A stretch of DNA of 49,666 nt from an uncultured Fibrobacterota bacterium (GTDB lineage: Bacteria > Fibrobacterota > Fibrobacteria > Fibrobacterales > Fibrobacteraceae). Below the pieces are notes generated by a model. It was not told the DNA's origin. It saw nothing but the letters and a program-made list of their open reading frames with translations, and ran no database searches. Location of the stretch: NCBI GenBank assembly GCA_903876665.1, contig CAIRAY010000152.1, forward strand, positions 1-49,666. Direction: 5' to 3'. The translations under genes were made by a program, and so were the position numbers. Of this stretch, positions 7,605-15,618 are shown one piece after another (the first letter of the stretch is position 1; each line of letters starts with the position of its first letter).

Positions 7605-8597
7605 TTAAGTGATGCGCAATCCGTGTTCTGCGCCCATGGAATCAAGCATGGCCCGGTCTTTTTCCAAGGTACGGCCATCCCGAGTGAGGTAATTCCCGGT
7701 CATGATTCCGTTGGCGCCGGCCAAAACGGCAAGAGGATGGAGTTCCTTGAGGTTGTCCTCCCGGCCTCCGCAAATCAGGATGTCCTGATGGGGCAGAATG
7801 AGACGGAACATGGCGATGAGCTTGAGACAACGGCGGGGAGTGATGCGGGTGGCTCCTTCCATTTTTGTCCCGGCCACGGGGATCAGAAAATTCATAGGCA
7901 CCGAATCCACCTTCAGTTCGCGGAGTTCCAAGGCGTATTCCGCAGCCTGCTCATCCGTTTCTCCCAGGCCAAAGATCCCACCCACGCACACGGACATCCC
8001 CACCGCCTGGGCGGCTTTGACCGTTGCGATGCGGTCGTCGTAGGAATGAGACTGGCAAATATTGGGAAAGTGGGAACGGGCGGTTTCAAGGTTATGGTGA
8101 AAGCGTGTCACTCCCGCTTCGCGGAGTGTTCGCAATTCCGGTTCTGCCAGAATTCCCAGGGAGGCGCACCATTGGGTCGCTGTGCCGGTATGGGGGAGCT
8201 CTCCAAATGCTTCGGAAACCTGGCGAACTTGGTCTTTGGGCAGTCCGCGACCAGATGTCACCACGGAAAAGCGATCCACACCACTGCGAATGGCTGCGTG
8301 GGCCGCCTCTTGCATCGCCTCTTTGGACATAAGCGGATACACGGGAGAATCGGTGGTGGCGGACTGGGATTGGCTACAAAAGCCACAATCTTCAGAACAT
8401 TTTCCCGATTTGCCGTTGAGAATTGTGCAGGTATGGATCCGGTTTCCTTTGTGCTGGCGACGGAGCTTATCTGCAAGCGCGGTCAAGTCCCAGAGCAGGC
8501 GGTCGGGAATAGCGGCGAGGGCGAATGCTTCGGGAGCCGTAATCCTGTGGCCAGAAAGAATTTTCGATCCAAGAGTATTCAATTCATCACGAGTCAT
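7605..8597 (-). CDS. bioB: Biotin synthase
   Basis: 330 aa radical-SAM enzyme that inserts sulfur into dethiobiotin in the last step of biotin synthesis. The CxxxCxxC cluster motif is present as CSEDCGFC. Further conserved features are the cysteine in TQWCASLG, GICxGG-like SVCVGGIFGLGE, MNFLIPVAGT and the C-terminal AGANGIMTGNYLT. Length is normal. No other bio genes are nearby. A TACATTTG box lies at 8634-8641 on the minus strand, 36 nt upstream of the ATG, and transcription diverges from radA. The preceding operon starts just downstream at 7556. Confidence 0.95.
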   Translation of the reverse strand: MTRDELNTLGSKILSGHRITAPEAFALAAIPDRLLWDLTALADKLRRQHKGNRIHTCTILNGKSGKCSEDCGFCSQSQSATTDSPVYPLMSKEAMQEAAHAAIRSGVDRFSVVTSGRGLPKDQVRQVSEAFGELPHTGTATQWCASLGILAEPELRTLREAGVTRFHHNLETARSHFPNICQSHSYDDRIATVKAAQAVGMSVCVGGIFGLGETDEQAAEYALELRELKVDSVPMNFLIPVAGTKMEGATRITPRRCLKLIAMFRLILPHQDILICGGREDNLKELHPLAVLAGANGIMTGNYLTRDGRTLEKDRAMLDSMGAEHGLRIT

Positions 8598-8633
8598 CGA
8601 ACATTCCGCGGTTGAAAAAATGATTCAGAGAGC

Positions 8634-8641
8634 CAAATGTA
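8634..8641 (-). promoter_or_regulatory. Putative -10 (TACATTTG) of bioB
   Basis: The minus strand reads TACATTTG, an exact match to the TAnnTTTG box known from Bacteroidetes promoters, 36 nt before the bioB ATG. A convincing -35 box is not visible. Confidence 0.45.
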
Positions 8642-8738
8642 CCAAAATTATATCCGCGAAAAATTGGCGATGCCACTCCAAGCCACCCCCCTCCACTCGC
8701 GACAAAAAATGACATTTATGGATTCCTACATTTCGTTT

Positions 8739-10103
8739 ATGGCAAAAAAACCTGAAACCAATTATGTGTGCAAAGATTGTGGCTCCGTTTCCTCCAAATG
8801 GACGGGGAAGTGCCTAGCTTGCGGTTCATGGTCTTCCATTGAGGAGCGTGCGGTTGAATCCCACCAGCCTTCTCGTGGCCTTGGGACTGCAGTTTCGGCG
8901 GGCGGCCGGGCTTGTGAACTGTCGGCCATCGCCACCGAAGACACTAAACGACTTTCCACCGGAAATTCGGAGCTGGACCGGACCTTGGGTGGCGGCTTGG
9001 CTCCGGGTTCCCTGATCCTTCTGGGAGGCGACCCTGGAATCGGAAAATCCACACTGGTGCTGCAGACCCTTGCCACCTTGGCGGCCGCGGGCGTCAGCAC
9101 GCTCTACGTCACGGGCGAGGAGAGCGCCATCCAGGTCAAGTTGCGCTCCGAGCGCTTGCGGGCCGCGGGCTCATCCATGATGCTACTATGCGAAACCAAT
9201 TTAAAACGGGTGATCGAAGAAGCCAAACGCCTACAGCCCGAGGTGATGGTGGTGGATTCCATCCAAACTGTCTACCGCGAAGAACTCCCTGGTACGCCGG
9301 GTAGCATCAACCAGCTGCGCGAATGCACGCTGGAGCTCATGGTTTACGCCAAAACTCACCGCTGCGTTACCCTTTTGGTGGGCCATGTCACCAAGGAAGG
9401 GCAGATAGCCGGGCCCCGGGTCCTGGAACACATGGTGGATACGGTTGCCTACTTCGAAGGTGACCGCAATCATCAATACCGCATTCTGCGCACCATCAAA
9501 AACCGCTTCGGTGCCACGGACGAAATCGGAGTCTTCGAAATGACGAGCCACGGCCTCGAACCCGTGGAGAATCCTTCTCGCATATTCCTCAATCCCCTGA
9601 CCCAGTCCGCACCGGGGTCTGTTGTAAGCTGTACCATTGAGGGCTCGCGGGCCATGCTGTTCGAAATTCAGGCGCTGGTAAACTCCACCAATTATTCCGT
9701 GGCTCAGCGCGTGGCCGCTGGCATTGATCAAAAACGCCTGACCATCATTCTTGCGCTCCTGGACAAGTTCTCCGGGATCAATGTGGGTGCTTCGGATGTC
9801 TTTGTCAGCGTGGCGGGAGGCCTCCGAGTGGACGACCCTGGCACCGATCTGGCTCTCGCACTAGCCATCGCCTCCAATCACCTGGGCCTGCGCCTTCCAC
9901 CCAAAAGCATCGTGATTGGGGAATTAGGGCTCTCGGGCGAAATCCGTAGCGTTTCTCAGCTGGAGCTCCGCGTTAAAGAGGCGCACCGACTGGGTTTTGA
10001 ACGCATCGTGGTCCCCGCCGAAGGCCGAGTTCCCAATGTCAAAGGCCTCGAAGTCCACCGCATGACCCGGCTCGAAGACGCCGTGAACTGGGCCAGGGGA
10101 TAA
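8739..10103 (+). CDS. radA: DNA repair protein RadA
   Basis: 454 aa from ATG at 8739 (MAKKPETNYVCKDCG), the usual RadA N-terminus. A TACATT box ends 6 nt before this ATG, which supports it over in-frame ATGs at 8637 and 8718. In order: a four-cysteine zinc finger (CKDCG ... CLACG), a RecA-like core with Walker A GDPGIGKST, the RadA-specific KNRFG motif (KNRFGATDEIGVF), and a C-terminal Lon-protease-like domain (VGASDVFVSVAGGLRVDDPG). RadA is a DnaB-type branch-migration helicase acting in recombination. Convergent with the gene at 10228; the 124-bp gap between them holds no clear terminator. Confidence 0.96.
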   Translation: MAKKPETNYVCKDCGSVSSKWTGKCLACGSWSSIEERAVESHQPSRGLGTAVSAGGRACELSAIATEDTKRLSTGNSELDRTLGGGLAPGSLILLGGDPGIGKSTLVLQTLATLAAAGVSTLYVTGEESAIQVKLRSERLRAAGSSMMLLCETNLKRVIEEAKRLQPEVMVVDSIQTVYREELPGTPGSINQLRECTLELMVYAKTHRCVTLLVGHVTKEGQIAGPRVLEHMVDTVAYFEGDRNHQYRILRTIKNRFGATDEIGVFEMTSHGLEPVENPSRIFLNPLTQSAPGSVVSCTIEGSRAMLFEIQALVNSTNYSVAQRVAAGIDQKRLTIILALLDKFSGINVGASDVFVSVAGGLRVDDPGTDLALALAIASNHLGLRLPPKSIVIGELGLSGEIRSVSQLELRVKEAHRLGFERIVVPAEGRVPNVKGLEVHRMTRLEDAVNWARG

Positions 10104-10227
10104 TGGATGGGCAAGGTAAATTATGTGACCGGGTAGAAGCAAAGGTCCTTGTCGATGCCGCATAATTAACGACGATGTCAGTATCTATATCCAATCCGAA
10201 AGGACTCCCTTCTGTCTTCCGTGACTT

Positions 10228-10908
10228 CTAGCCCTTTTCTTCGTCCTCGATCTCCACTTCCTTGAACCAGCCCCAGTCCCGGCCTTCCGCAGGGACGATG
10301 ACGCGCATGTGGTGGATCAGGTGTGACCAGCGCTCCATGTTTTCGGAGATGTCCTCGCCGATGTTTTCTTCGTCGTCACGCTCCAGGTTGTAGGACTGCC
10401 AGGACCCGTCGGGGAAGACCGTTAAGAAGCAATCCCAGTCGACTTCCTTGGATTCGGGGAAGCTTTCGAGCATGACCAAGGGGCGGGGGACAAAAACGGA
10501 TGCGGCGTGTCCATTTCCGTAGAGAAAATGATTGTGCGTGACGAGGAACTGTTCGAGTGCCATGCTACCCTTTTCACCAGCGGATTTTTCGCGCAAGAGG
10601 CGCACATTTTCCAAGTCATCTTTATATGGGTCGATGATGTCGGGGGGAAGGACGATCTGGTAATAGTCGTAACGGCTGGCATCGGCGCCGACCCGCTTGC
10701 TCCAGGAGGCCGGCGGTTCTGGGCGGTCCACCAGGAATTTTTCGAAGGAATCCAGGATCTCGTCGAGCATGGGAGTCCATTCTACTCCCTTGCGGGCTTC
10801 CTTCAACATTTCGGCAAAAGCCTCGAGCCGGGATTCTGGGGTAGGGGATTCGATCTCTTCGGGGGGGAGGTCGGTGAAGGAGGACATTTCAGGTTTGACT
10901 GGTTTCAC
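10228..10908 (-). CDS. Uncharacterised acidic protein coupled to aspartoacylase-like gene
   Basis: 226 aa from GTG at 10908, which overlaps the upstream stop (GTGA) and has GGAG 5 nt before it; an ATG at 10887 is an alternative. I do not recognise a family. The protein has no signal peptide or membrane segment, and is rich in Asp/Glu and aromatic residues, with tryptophans clustered in the last third (WSHLIHHMRVIVPAEGRDWGW). It looks like a soluble cytosolic protein. Coupled translation suggests a function linked to the preceding amidohydrolase-type enzyme. Confidence 0.7.
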   Translation of the reverse strand: MKPVKPEMSSFTDLPPEEIESPTPESRLEAFAEMLKEARKGVEWTPMLDEILDSFEKFLVDRPEPPASWSKRVGADASRYDYYQIVLPPDIIDPYKDDLENVRLLREKSAGEKGSMALEQFLVTHNHFLYGNGHAASVFVPRPLVMLESFPESKEVDWDCFLTVFPDGSWQSYNLERDDEENIGEDISENMERWSHLIHHMRVIVPAEGRDWGWFKEVEIEDEEKG

Positions 10909-11795
10909 CAGGACTCCGTGGATTTTGTGAGAACGCTCATGGCGATGTGTTTTTCAAGGTAGGCCGCTTCACCGATGAAGCAGGGCCAAATGGTCTGAGG
11001 CCCGGGCCAAAGTTCTTCGGTGCCGTCAAAGTGCTGGAAAAGGGGAGAGCCTGGATCCACTGCGCGGAAATCGGCGCCTTCAAGTTTGGGGTGGATCATG
11101 GCTCGAAGGGATCCGTCCTCTTGACGGGGGTAGTCTAGTGTTCCGGTCTGGGTGTAGACCAGGGTGGGGTGGGGAGTAAGGGCCAGGTTGCCGGAGTTGT
11201 ATTCTGCCACCAGGCCAAGGAGTCGGATCACCAAGGACTCTGTGGCGTGAAACAGCGACGCTTTGAGGGTTCCGTGGGCTTGGGGACCGACCTCGATAGT
11301 CAGGTCATGGCGGGCAATGGAGGGAAGATAAGGGCTGGTGGCTAAAGATTCCGGCTGGTAAACCAGACGTACCAGGGGGAATTCGAAGGACAGGATGGAG
11401 AGGATGCGCTTCATGGGGGCGTCGGGCTCGTTCACGATCAGGCTGATTCCCATGTTTGCGGTGCTGTTGTGCAGATCGATGGCGAGGTCGGGCGCCTGGG
11501 GGCTGCCTTTAGGGCCGTATGTCCGGTTGATTTCCCGGGCGCGGGAAATATCCAGTTTTTGGGGCGGGTTGGAGGTGTTCAGCAAACTGGGGGCGAAGGC
11601 CCGGTTGAGGTCGAATTCGGCGTAGCGCCGGCCCAGGCGGATGGCCTCGGGGTTGGCCAGCAAAAGCTCCAGGGAGAAATCCAAACCGGCTATCTGGGCT
11701 GGCAGGGTTGTCATCCAATTGCGGACCAGGAATATTCCCGTCATTTCATTGCCGTGGGTGCCCCCCGCGATGAGGATCTTTTTAATTCCGGACAT
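10905..11795 (-). CDS. Aspartoacylase/succinylglutamate desuccinylase family zinc hydrolase
   Basis: 296 aa. Family motifs in order: the zinc-binding GGTHGNE (H and E ligands), the substrate-binding RRYAEFDLNRAF (R...DLNR), the third zinc ligand DLHNSTANMG, and the catalytic-glutamate region LTIEVGPQAHG. This layout matches aspartoacylases (N-acyl-aspartate or N-acyl aromatic amino acid deacylation) better than AstE. The start ATG follows a TATATT box by 6 nt, so it is probably leaderless. Its last codons overlap the GTG of the unknown gene downstream. The actual acyl-amino-acid substrate cannot be read from the sequence. Confidence 0.88.
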   Translation of the reverse strand: MSGIKKILIAGGTHGNEMTGIFLVRNWMTTLPAQIAGLDFSLELLLANPEAIRLGRRYAEFDLNRAFAPSLLNTSNPPQKLDISRAREINRTYGPKGSPQAPDLAIDLHNSTANMGISLIVNEPDAPMKRILSILSFEFPLVRLVYQPESLATSPYLPSIARHDLTIEVGPQAHGTLKASLFHATESLVIRLLGLVAEYNSGNLALTPHPTLVYTQTGTLDYPRQEDGSLRAMIHPKLEGADFRAVDPGSPLFQHFDGTEELWPGPQTIWPCFIGEAAYLEKHIAMSVLTKSTESW

Positions 11796-11839
11796 TCCAT
11801 AAATATACTATTCCGCCACGGAGGACATTGAGAGTGATG

Positions 11840-11908
11840 AGTGATGAGTAAAAGACCCGTTGAATTGATTCCTGAGGGAATATTGGTGAATGAATTCCAC
11901 TCATCACT
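11840..11908. repeat. Intergenic inverted repeat AGTGATGAGT/ACTCATCACT
   Basis: A perfect 10-bp inverted repeat (11840-11849 with 11899-11908), its left arm extended by direct GAGTGATGA repetition, lies between the divergent aspartoacylase-like gene and der. There is no T run, so it is not a standard terminator. It could be an operator for either gene or a small mobile repeat. Confidence 0.55.
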
Positions 11909-11959
11909 TGATTGAATATCCATAGATGATTCTGATAATGGAATTGTATAACCCGAAAA

Positions 11960-11988
11960 TTGACAAGGGGTTGCGAAAATCCTAGTTT
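11960..11988 (+). promoter_or_regulatory. Promoter of der-plsY-gpsA-merR
   Basis: TTGACA (11960-11965), a 17-base spacer and TAGTTT (11983-11988). The -10 box ends 6 bases before the GTG of der, which predicts a leaderless transcript. There is no Shine-Dalgarno sequence. Confidence 0.75.
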
Positions 11989-11994
11989 GCGCCC

Positions 11995-13440
11995 GTGAAG
12001 ACACTCCCGACCATCTGCATCGTAGGACGGCCCAATGTGGGCAAGTCCTCTCTTTTCAATCGAATTCTTGGACGTCGCGCCGCCGTGGTTGCCGACCGCG
12101 AAGGCGTTACCCGCGATCGCCATTATCAAGAAGCGGAGTGGCTAGGTACCCCCTTTCGGATTATTGATACTGGCGGATTTCTGCCCGACGACCGGGTGGA
12201 CGAGCTCGCCGACTCGGTCCGCGTTCAGATTTTCCACGCCATCACAGATTCCGACCTGATCATTTTCATGGCCGATGTCCGGGTTGGGCCACAAGCTTTG
12301 GACCAAACGTTTGCGCGCCTGGTTCTCAAGTCCGGAAAACCAACAATTCTTATCGCCAATAAGGCCGAAAAAGAAACCGACCGTACCGAACCCTGGGCCT
12401 TCCTGGGTCTTGGACTCGGTGAGCCCCGCATGATTTCCGCCACCACGGGCTACGGCATGCGCAGTCTCATGGACGAAGCCTTGGGACTTCTGCCCAAGAC
12501 CGGTGTCCGCTCCACCAAGGGGCCCACTCCCGACTCAAGCATTGTCCGCTTTGCCGTGCTGGGCCGTCCTAACGCAGGCAAATCTACGCTTCTCAATCGC
12601 ATCATCGGCGAAGAGCGCCTTGTGGTCTCCGACATTCCTGGCACAACCCGTGATTCCATCGAAGTGGACTTCACCTGGCAAGGCCGCAAAATGGTTTTGA
12701 CCGACACAGCCGGCCTACGCAAAAAAGCCCGCGTCGAGGACGAAGTCGAAATCTTCTCGAACATGCGCACTGCTGAATCCATTAAGCGTAGCGATGTGTG
12801 CGTGCTCATGGTCGATGCGACCCGTGGCCTCGAAATCCAGGATTTCCGCATCATGGAGCAAATCCGCGCTGCGGGCAAGGGCCTCGTGCTGCTGTTCAAT
12901 AAATGGGACATCATGCCCGACAAGGGTTCCAAAACCTTTGACCACCTGGTCAAGGAAATCCGCGAAAAAGAAACCATGCTCGAATGGGTCCCGGTGATCG
13001 CCATTTCCGCCCTCGAGGGCCAGCGTGTCCATCGTGTGGTCCAAGAAATCGTGACCGTGTGGACCAACTGCCGTCGCATTCTCGGACGCGACCGTCTGAC
13101 AGAAGTCTTCCAGAAAGCAGTGGGCGCTCGGCCCCATCCCATGCGCAAGTCCAAGCCCGTTCGCCTGGACCGTGCCTGTCAGATCATTGTCAATCCGCCT
13201 GTCGTGGCCATCGAGACCAACCATCCCGACCTGGTGGACGAAGGCTATAAAAAATATCTTCTTAAAATTCTCTTTGAAGAATTCCAGCTGCTGGGTGCGC
13301 CCTTGCGTCTGAATTTTATGCGTAACCTTGACCTCAGAAAGGATGAAGACCTTGAACAGTTTGGCATCGCTACCGATCGCGTATCTTCTGGGTTCGATCC
13401 CGACAGCAGTCTGGGTATCGAGGATCTCGAAAGGGATTGA
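11995..13440 (+). CDS. der: Ribosome-assembly GTPase Der (EngA)
   Basis: 481 aa from GTG. It has two tandem G domains with P-loops GRPNVGKSS (11-19) and GRPNAGKST (190-198), each followed by its DxxG and NKxD motifs (DTGG, NKAE; DTAG, NKWD), and then a KH-like C-terminal domain. Der acts in 50S subunit maturation. After the usual KH end (APLRLNFMRN) there is an acidic tail of about 40 residues (to IEDLERD). The last roughly 30 of these are encoded by DNA that also encodes the first residues of plsY in another frame. The NKAE in G domain 1 replaces the common NKxD aspartate with glutamate. It starts a four-gene operon. Confidence 0.96.
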   Translation: MKTLPTICIVGRPNVGKSSLFNRILGRRAAVVADREGVTRDRHYQEAEWLGTPFRIIDTGGFLPDDRVDELADSVRVQIFHAITDSDLIIFMADVRVGPQALDQTFARLVLKSGKPTILIANKAEKETDRTEPWAFLGLGLGEPRMISATTGYGMRSLMDEALGLLPKTGVRSTKGPTPDSSIVRFAVLGRPNAGKSTLLNRIIGEERLVVSDIPGTTRDSIEVDFTWQGRKMVLTDTAGLRKKARVEDEVEIFSNMRTAESIKRSDVCVLMVDATRGLEIQDFRIMEQIRAAGKGLVLLFNKWDIMPDKGSKTFDHLVKEIREKETMLEWVPVIAISALEGQRVHRVVQEIVTVWTNCRRILGRDRLTEVFQKAVGARPHPMRKSKPVRLDRACQIIVNPPVVAIETNHPDLVDEGYKKYLLKILFEEFQLLGAPLRLNFMRNLDLRKDEDLEQFGIATDRVSSGFDPDSSLGIEDLERD

Positions 13441-14008
13441 TATCCGTGAGCACGGCTCTAAAAATGCCGGGCTTACCAATGTATTTCGGGTCCTCGGGTG
13501 GAAGCCTGCAATTCCCGTAGTCATCATCGATCTCTGCAAGGGCATGCTAGCCCCATGGATTGCCCTGCAAATGGCCCCTGACCAGTATTGGGTCGCGCTC
13601 GTCGCCGGGTTGCTTGCGATCTTTGGACATTCATTCACCTGTTTAGCTGGATTTCGGGGTGGCAAGGGCGTTCTCACTGCCTTTGGAGTCTTTTGCACGC
13701 TAAACACCAATGCGGCCTTGCTCTCTTTTGCCACATGGATTACCCTCACCTTTGTATCCGGTTATGTATCGCTGGGCTCCATCGGGGGGTGTCTGGTTCT
13801 GGCAGCTCTCCTCCTCGCGGGCTTCTTCAACTTGCCCTACATCGGTTGGATCGCAAACAGCCAAGGCCCCGTCCATTGGAGTCTTTTGGCCACTGGAATC
13901 GCTGTCGCAGTCTTTGTGATTGTGAAACACATATCCAACATCAAGCGCCTGCTGAATGGCACAGAAAACGGATTCCGCAAAAAGGCACCTAAGGACGGTC
14001 AAAAATGA
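13343..14008 (+). CDS. plsY: Acyl-phosphate:glycerol-3-phosphate acyltransferase PlsY
   Basis: About 221 aa integral membrane enzyme making lysophosphatidic acid. The three PlsY motifs are present: GSKNAGLTNVFR, the pair GHSF and GFRGGKG, and KHISNIKRLLNGTENGF. The first transmembrane segment (SLPIAYLLGSIPTAVWVS) is a conserved part of the enzyme and lies inside the end of der, so a real overlap of about 90-100 bp is unavoidable. Starts possible: ATG 13343, or TTG 13352, which has AGAAAGGA 8 nt upstream; TTG 13328 is less likely. The stop overlaps the gpsA ATG (ATGA), which joins two successive glycerol-phosphate enzymes. Confidence 0.94.
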   Translation: MKTLNSLASLPIAYLLGSIPTAVWVSRISKGIDIREHGSKNAGLTNVFRVLGWKPAIPVVIIDLCKGMLAPWIALQMAPDQYWVALVAGLLAIFGHSFTCLAGFRGGKGVLTAFGVFCTLNTNAALLSFATWITLTFVSGYVSLGSIGGCLVLAALLLAGFFNLPYIGWIANSQGPVHWSLLATGIAVAVFVIVKHISNIKRLLNGTENGFRKKAPKDGQK

Positions 14009-15015
14009 AAGTTTCAATTTTGGGAACAGGTGGCTGGGGTCTGACTCTGGGCAAACATCTTTTTGAAAATGGCCATACAGTTGTATTTTGGACCCATTCG
14101 CCCGAAGAAGCCGAAATGCTCTCTCGCGAGCACGAGTATCGCGATAAGCTTCCGGGCGTCAAGCTCCCTGCGGCTTTTAAATACTTTACCCATCTGGGTT
14201 CTGCAATTTCCGACTCCGAAATCATTCTCCTGGTGGTTCCTTCCCAGGTCATGGGAAATGTGGCGCGCATGCTCGCGACCCTTCCACCCAAGGGAAAATC
14301 TCCCATCCTCGTTTCCGCTACTAAGGGCATTACCGAAGATACCACCCAGCGCATGAGCGAGGTGCTTCTGTCCAACATTCCTTGGCTTACCCCCGAAAAT
14401 ATGGTCACGCTCTCGGGACCGTCCCACGCCGAGGAAGTCTCCCGCGGAATTCCCACCACCGTAGTTTCCGCAGGCCCTGGCCCCGAGCAAATCAGCACCG
14501 TGCAGGCAGTCTTCAGCGGTCGCCATCTGCGCGTATATACAAGCCCCGACCAGATCGGAGTAGAGCTCGCTGGCTCCCTCAAGAACGTAATCGCCATCGC
14601 TACCGGAATCCTGGACGGTCTTGGCATGGGCGACAACACCAAGGGCGCACTCATGACCCGCGGACTCGCCGAAATCACCCGCCTGGGAGAAGCCCTTGGT
14701 GCCAATCCCCGCACCTTCGCTGGCCTTGCCGGCATGGGCGACCTCATCACCACTTGCATGAGCCGTCATTCACGCAATCGCTATGTGGGCGAACATATTG
14801 GCAAGGGCGAAAAACTGAAAGATGTCTTAGCCGGAATGAAGATGGTCGCTGAAGGTGTGCCCACCTGTCGTAGCGCATACGCCCTGGCCAAGCGGCTCGG
14901 AGTGGAAATGCCCATCACCGAAGAATGCCACAATGTACTCTTCTCGGGCAAACCCGTCCTCGAAGCCATTAAAGACTTGATGCAGCGCGAACTCAAGGCT
15001 GAAATTTGGAACTAA
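14005..15015 (+). CDS. gpsA: Glycerol-3-phosphate dehydrogenase [NAD(P)+]
   Basis: 336 aa. Rossmann nucleotide-binding motif GTGGWG at the N-terminus, the GPSHAEE segment, and the catalytic-domain signature AGSLKNVIAIATGILDGLG followed by GMGDNTKGALMTRG. Reduces dihydroxyacetone phosphate to sn-glycerol-3-phosphate, the substrate of PlsY, which is encoded just upstream and overlaps by 4 bp. Length and motifs are normal. The product pair supplies phospholipid synthesis. Confidence 0.97.
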   Translation: MKVSILGTGGWGLTLGKHLFENGHTVVFWTHSPEEAEMLSREHEYRDKLPGVKLPAAFKYFTHLGSAISDSEIILLVVPSQVMGNVARMLATLPPKGKSPILVSATKGITEDTTQRMSEVLLSNIPWLTPENMVTLSGPSHAEEVSRGIPTTVVSAGPGPEQISTVQAVFSGRHLRVYTSPDQIGVELAGSLKNVIAIATGILDGLGMGDNTKGALMTRGLAEITRLGEALGANPRTFAGLAGMGDLITTCMSRHSRNRYVGEHIGKGEKLKDVLAGMKMVAEGVPTCRSAYALAKRLGVEMPITEECHNVLFSGKPVLEAIKDLMQRELKAEIWN

Positions 15016-15022
15016 GCCCAAT

Positions 15023-15484
15023 ATGAAATACGGGCAGTCCAAAGATGTAAAACTGTATTTCACCATCTCCGAGGTGGTGGATCAGACGGGTGTGCCTGCG
15101 CATATTTTGCGTTACTGGGAGCAGGAATTTACCATGCTCCGCCCGCGCAAGAACCGCGCTGGCAACCGTGTATACAAGGATCGCGATATTGACCTGGTGA
15201 AGAAGATCAAGCACCTCCTCCAAGTGGAGCGTTTCACGATCGAGGGCGCCAGTAAACGCCTGCGCGAATCCGGAATTCAGGATGTCGTGGAGAGCCCAGA
15301 GGTGGATTCTCCGGAAACCGAGATTCCCGCCGGCGAAATCCTGCCACTAAAGCCATTGGTTCAAGAAGGATCGCCCCAGACTGAAATCCTTGAGGAGCCT
15401 GTCGCCCAGCCTGTTCAAAGGCCCACAGCCTCCAATCCGGACCTGATCCGCGAGCTCCGCGAGATTCGGAACATGCTCCGATAG
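15023..15484 (+). CDS. MerR-family transcriptional regulator
   Basis: 153 aa. An N-terminal winged-helix MerR domain (YFTISEVVDQTGVPAHILRY ... RVYKDRDIDLVKKIKHLL, residues about 12-85) is followed by a proline/glutamate-rich linker and a short C-terminal helix (LIRELREIRNMLR). It has no effector-binding domain or cysteine cluster for metals. It lies 7 bp after gpsA and is probably the last gene of der-plsY-gpsA-merR. This compact type often sits beside housekeeping genes; its targets are unknown. Confidence 0.88.
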   Translation: MKYGQSKDVKLYFTISEVVDQTGVPAHILRYWEQEFTMLRPRKNRAGNRVYKDRDIDLVKKIKHLLQVERFTIEGASKRLRESGIQDVVESPEVDSPETEIPAGEILPLKPLVQEGSPQTEILEEPVAQPVQRPTASNPDLIRELREIRNMLR

Positions 15485-15535
15485 AAAATACAAGTGGAAA
15501 ATTAAAGGCAGGGGGGTTACGGGAGAGCTTGGCTA

Positions 15536-15613
15536 GTGAAAAGTGGAAAGTTGCGACGCATGTTTTCTAGTTTCGAAAAAGGAAACGCTCCCCCGCAATT
15601 TTCCACTTTCCAC
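15536..15613. repeat. Long imperfect inverted repeat between convergent genes
   Basis: The left arm 15536-15555 (GTGAAAAGTGGAAAGTTGCG) and the right arm 15594-15613 are inverted copies matching at 18 of 20 bases, with a 38-base loop. Partial extra GTGGAAA units lie outside both arms. It separates the converging merR and CNNM/CBS genes and may act as a two-way terminator, although no T run follows either arm. A small transposon-derived repeat is the alternative. Confidence 0.7.
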
Positions 15614-15618
15614 TTTCC

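Noticed and set aside
12715-13749. Long minus-strand frame opposite der and plsY
   Set aside because: Both plus-strand genes carry complete conserved motifs; the antisense frame shows none.
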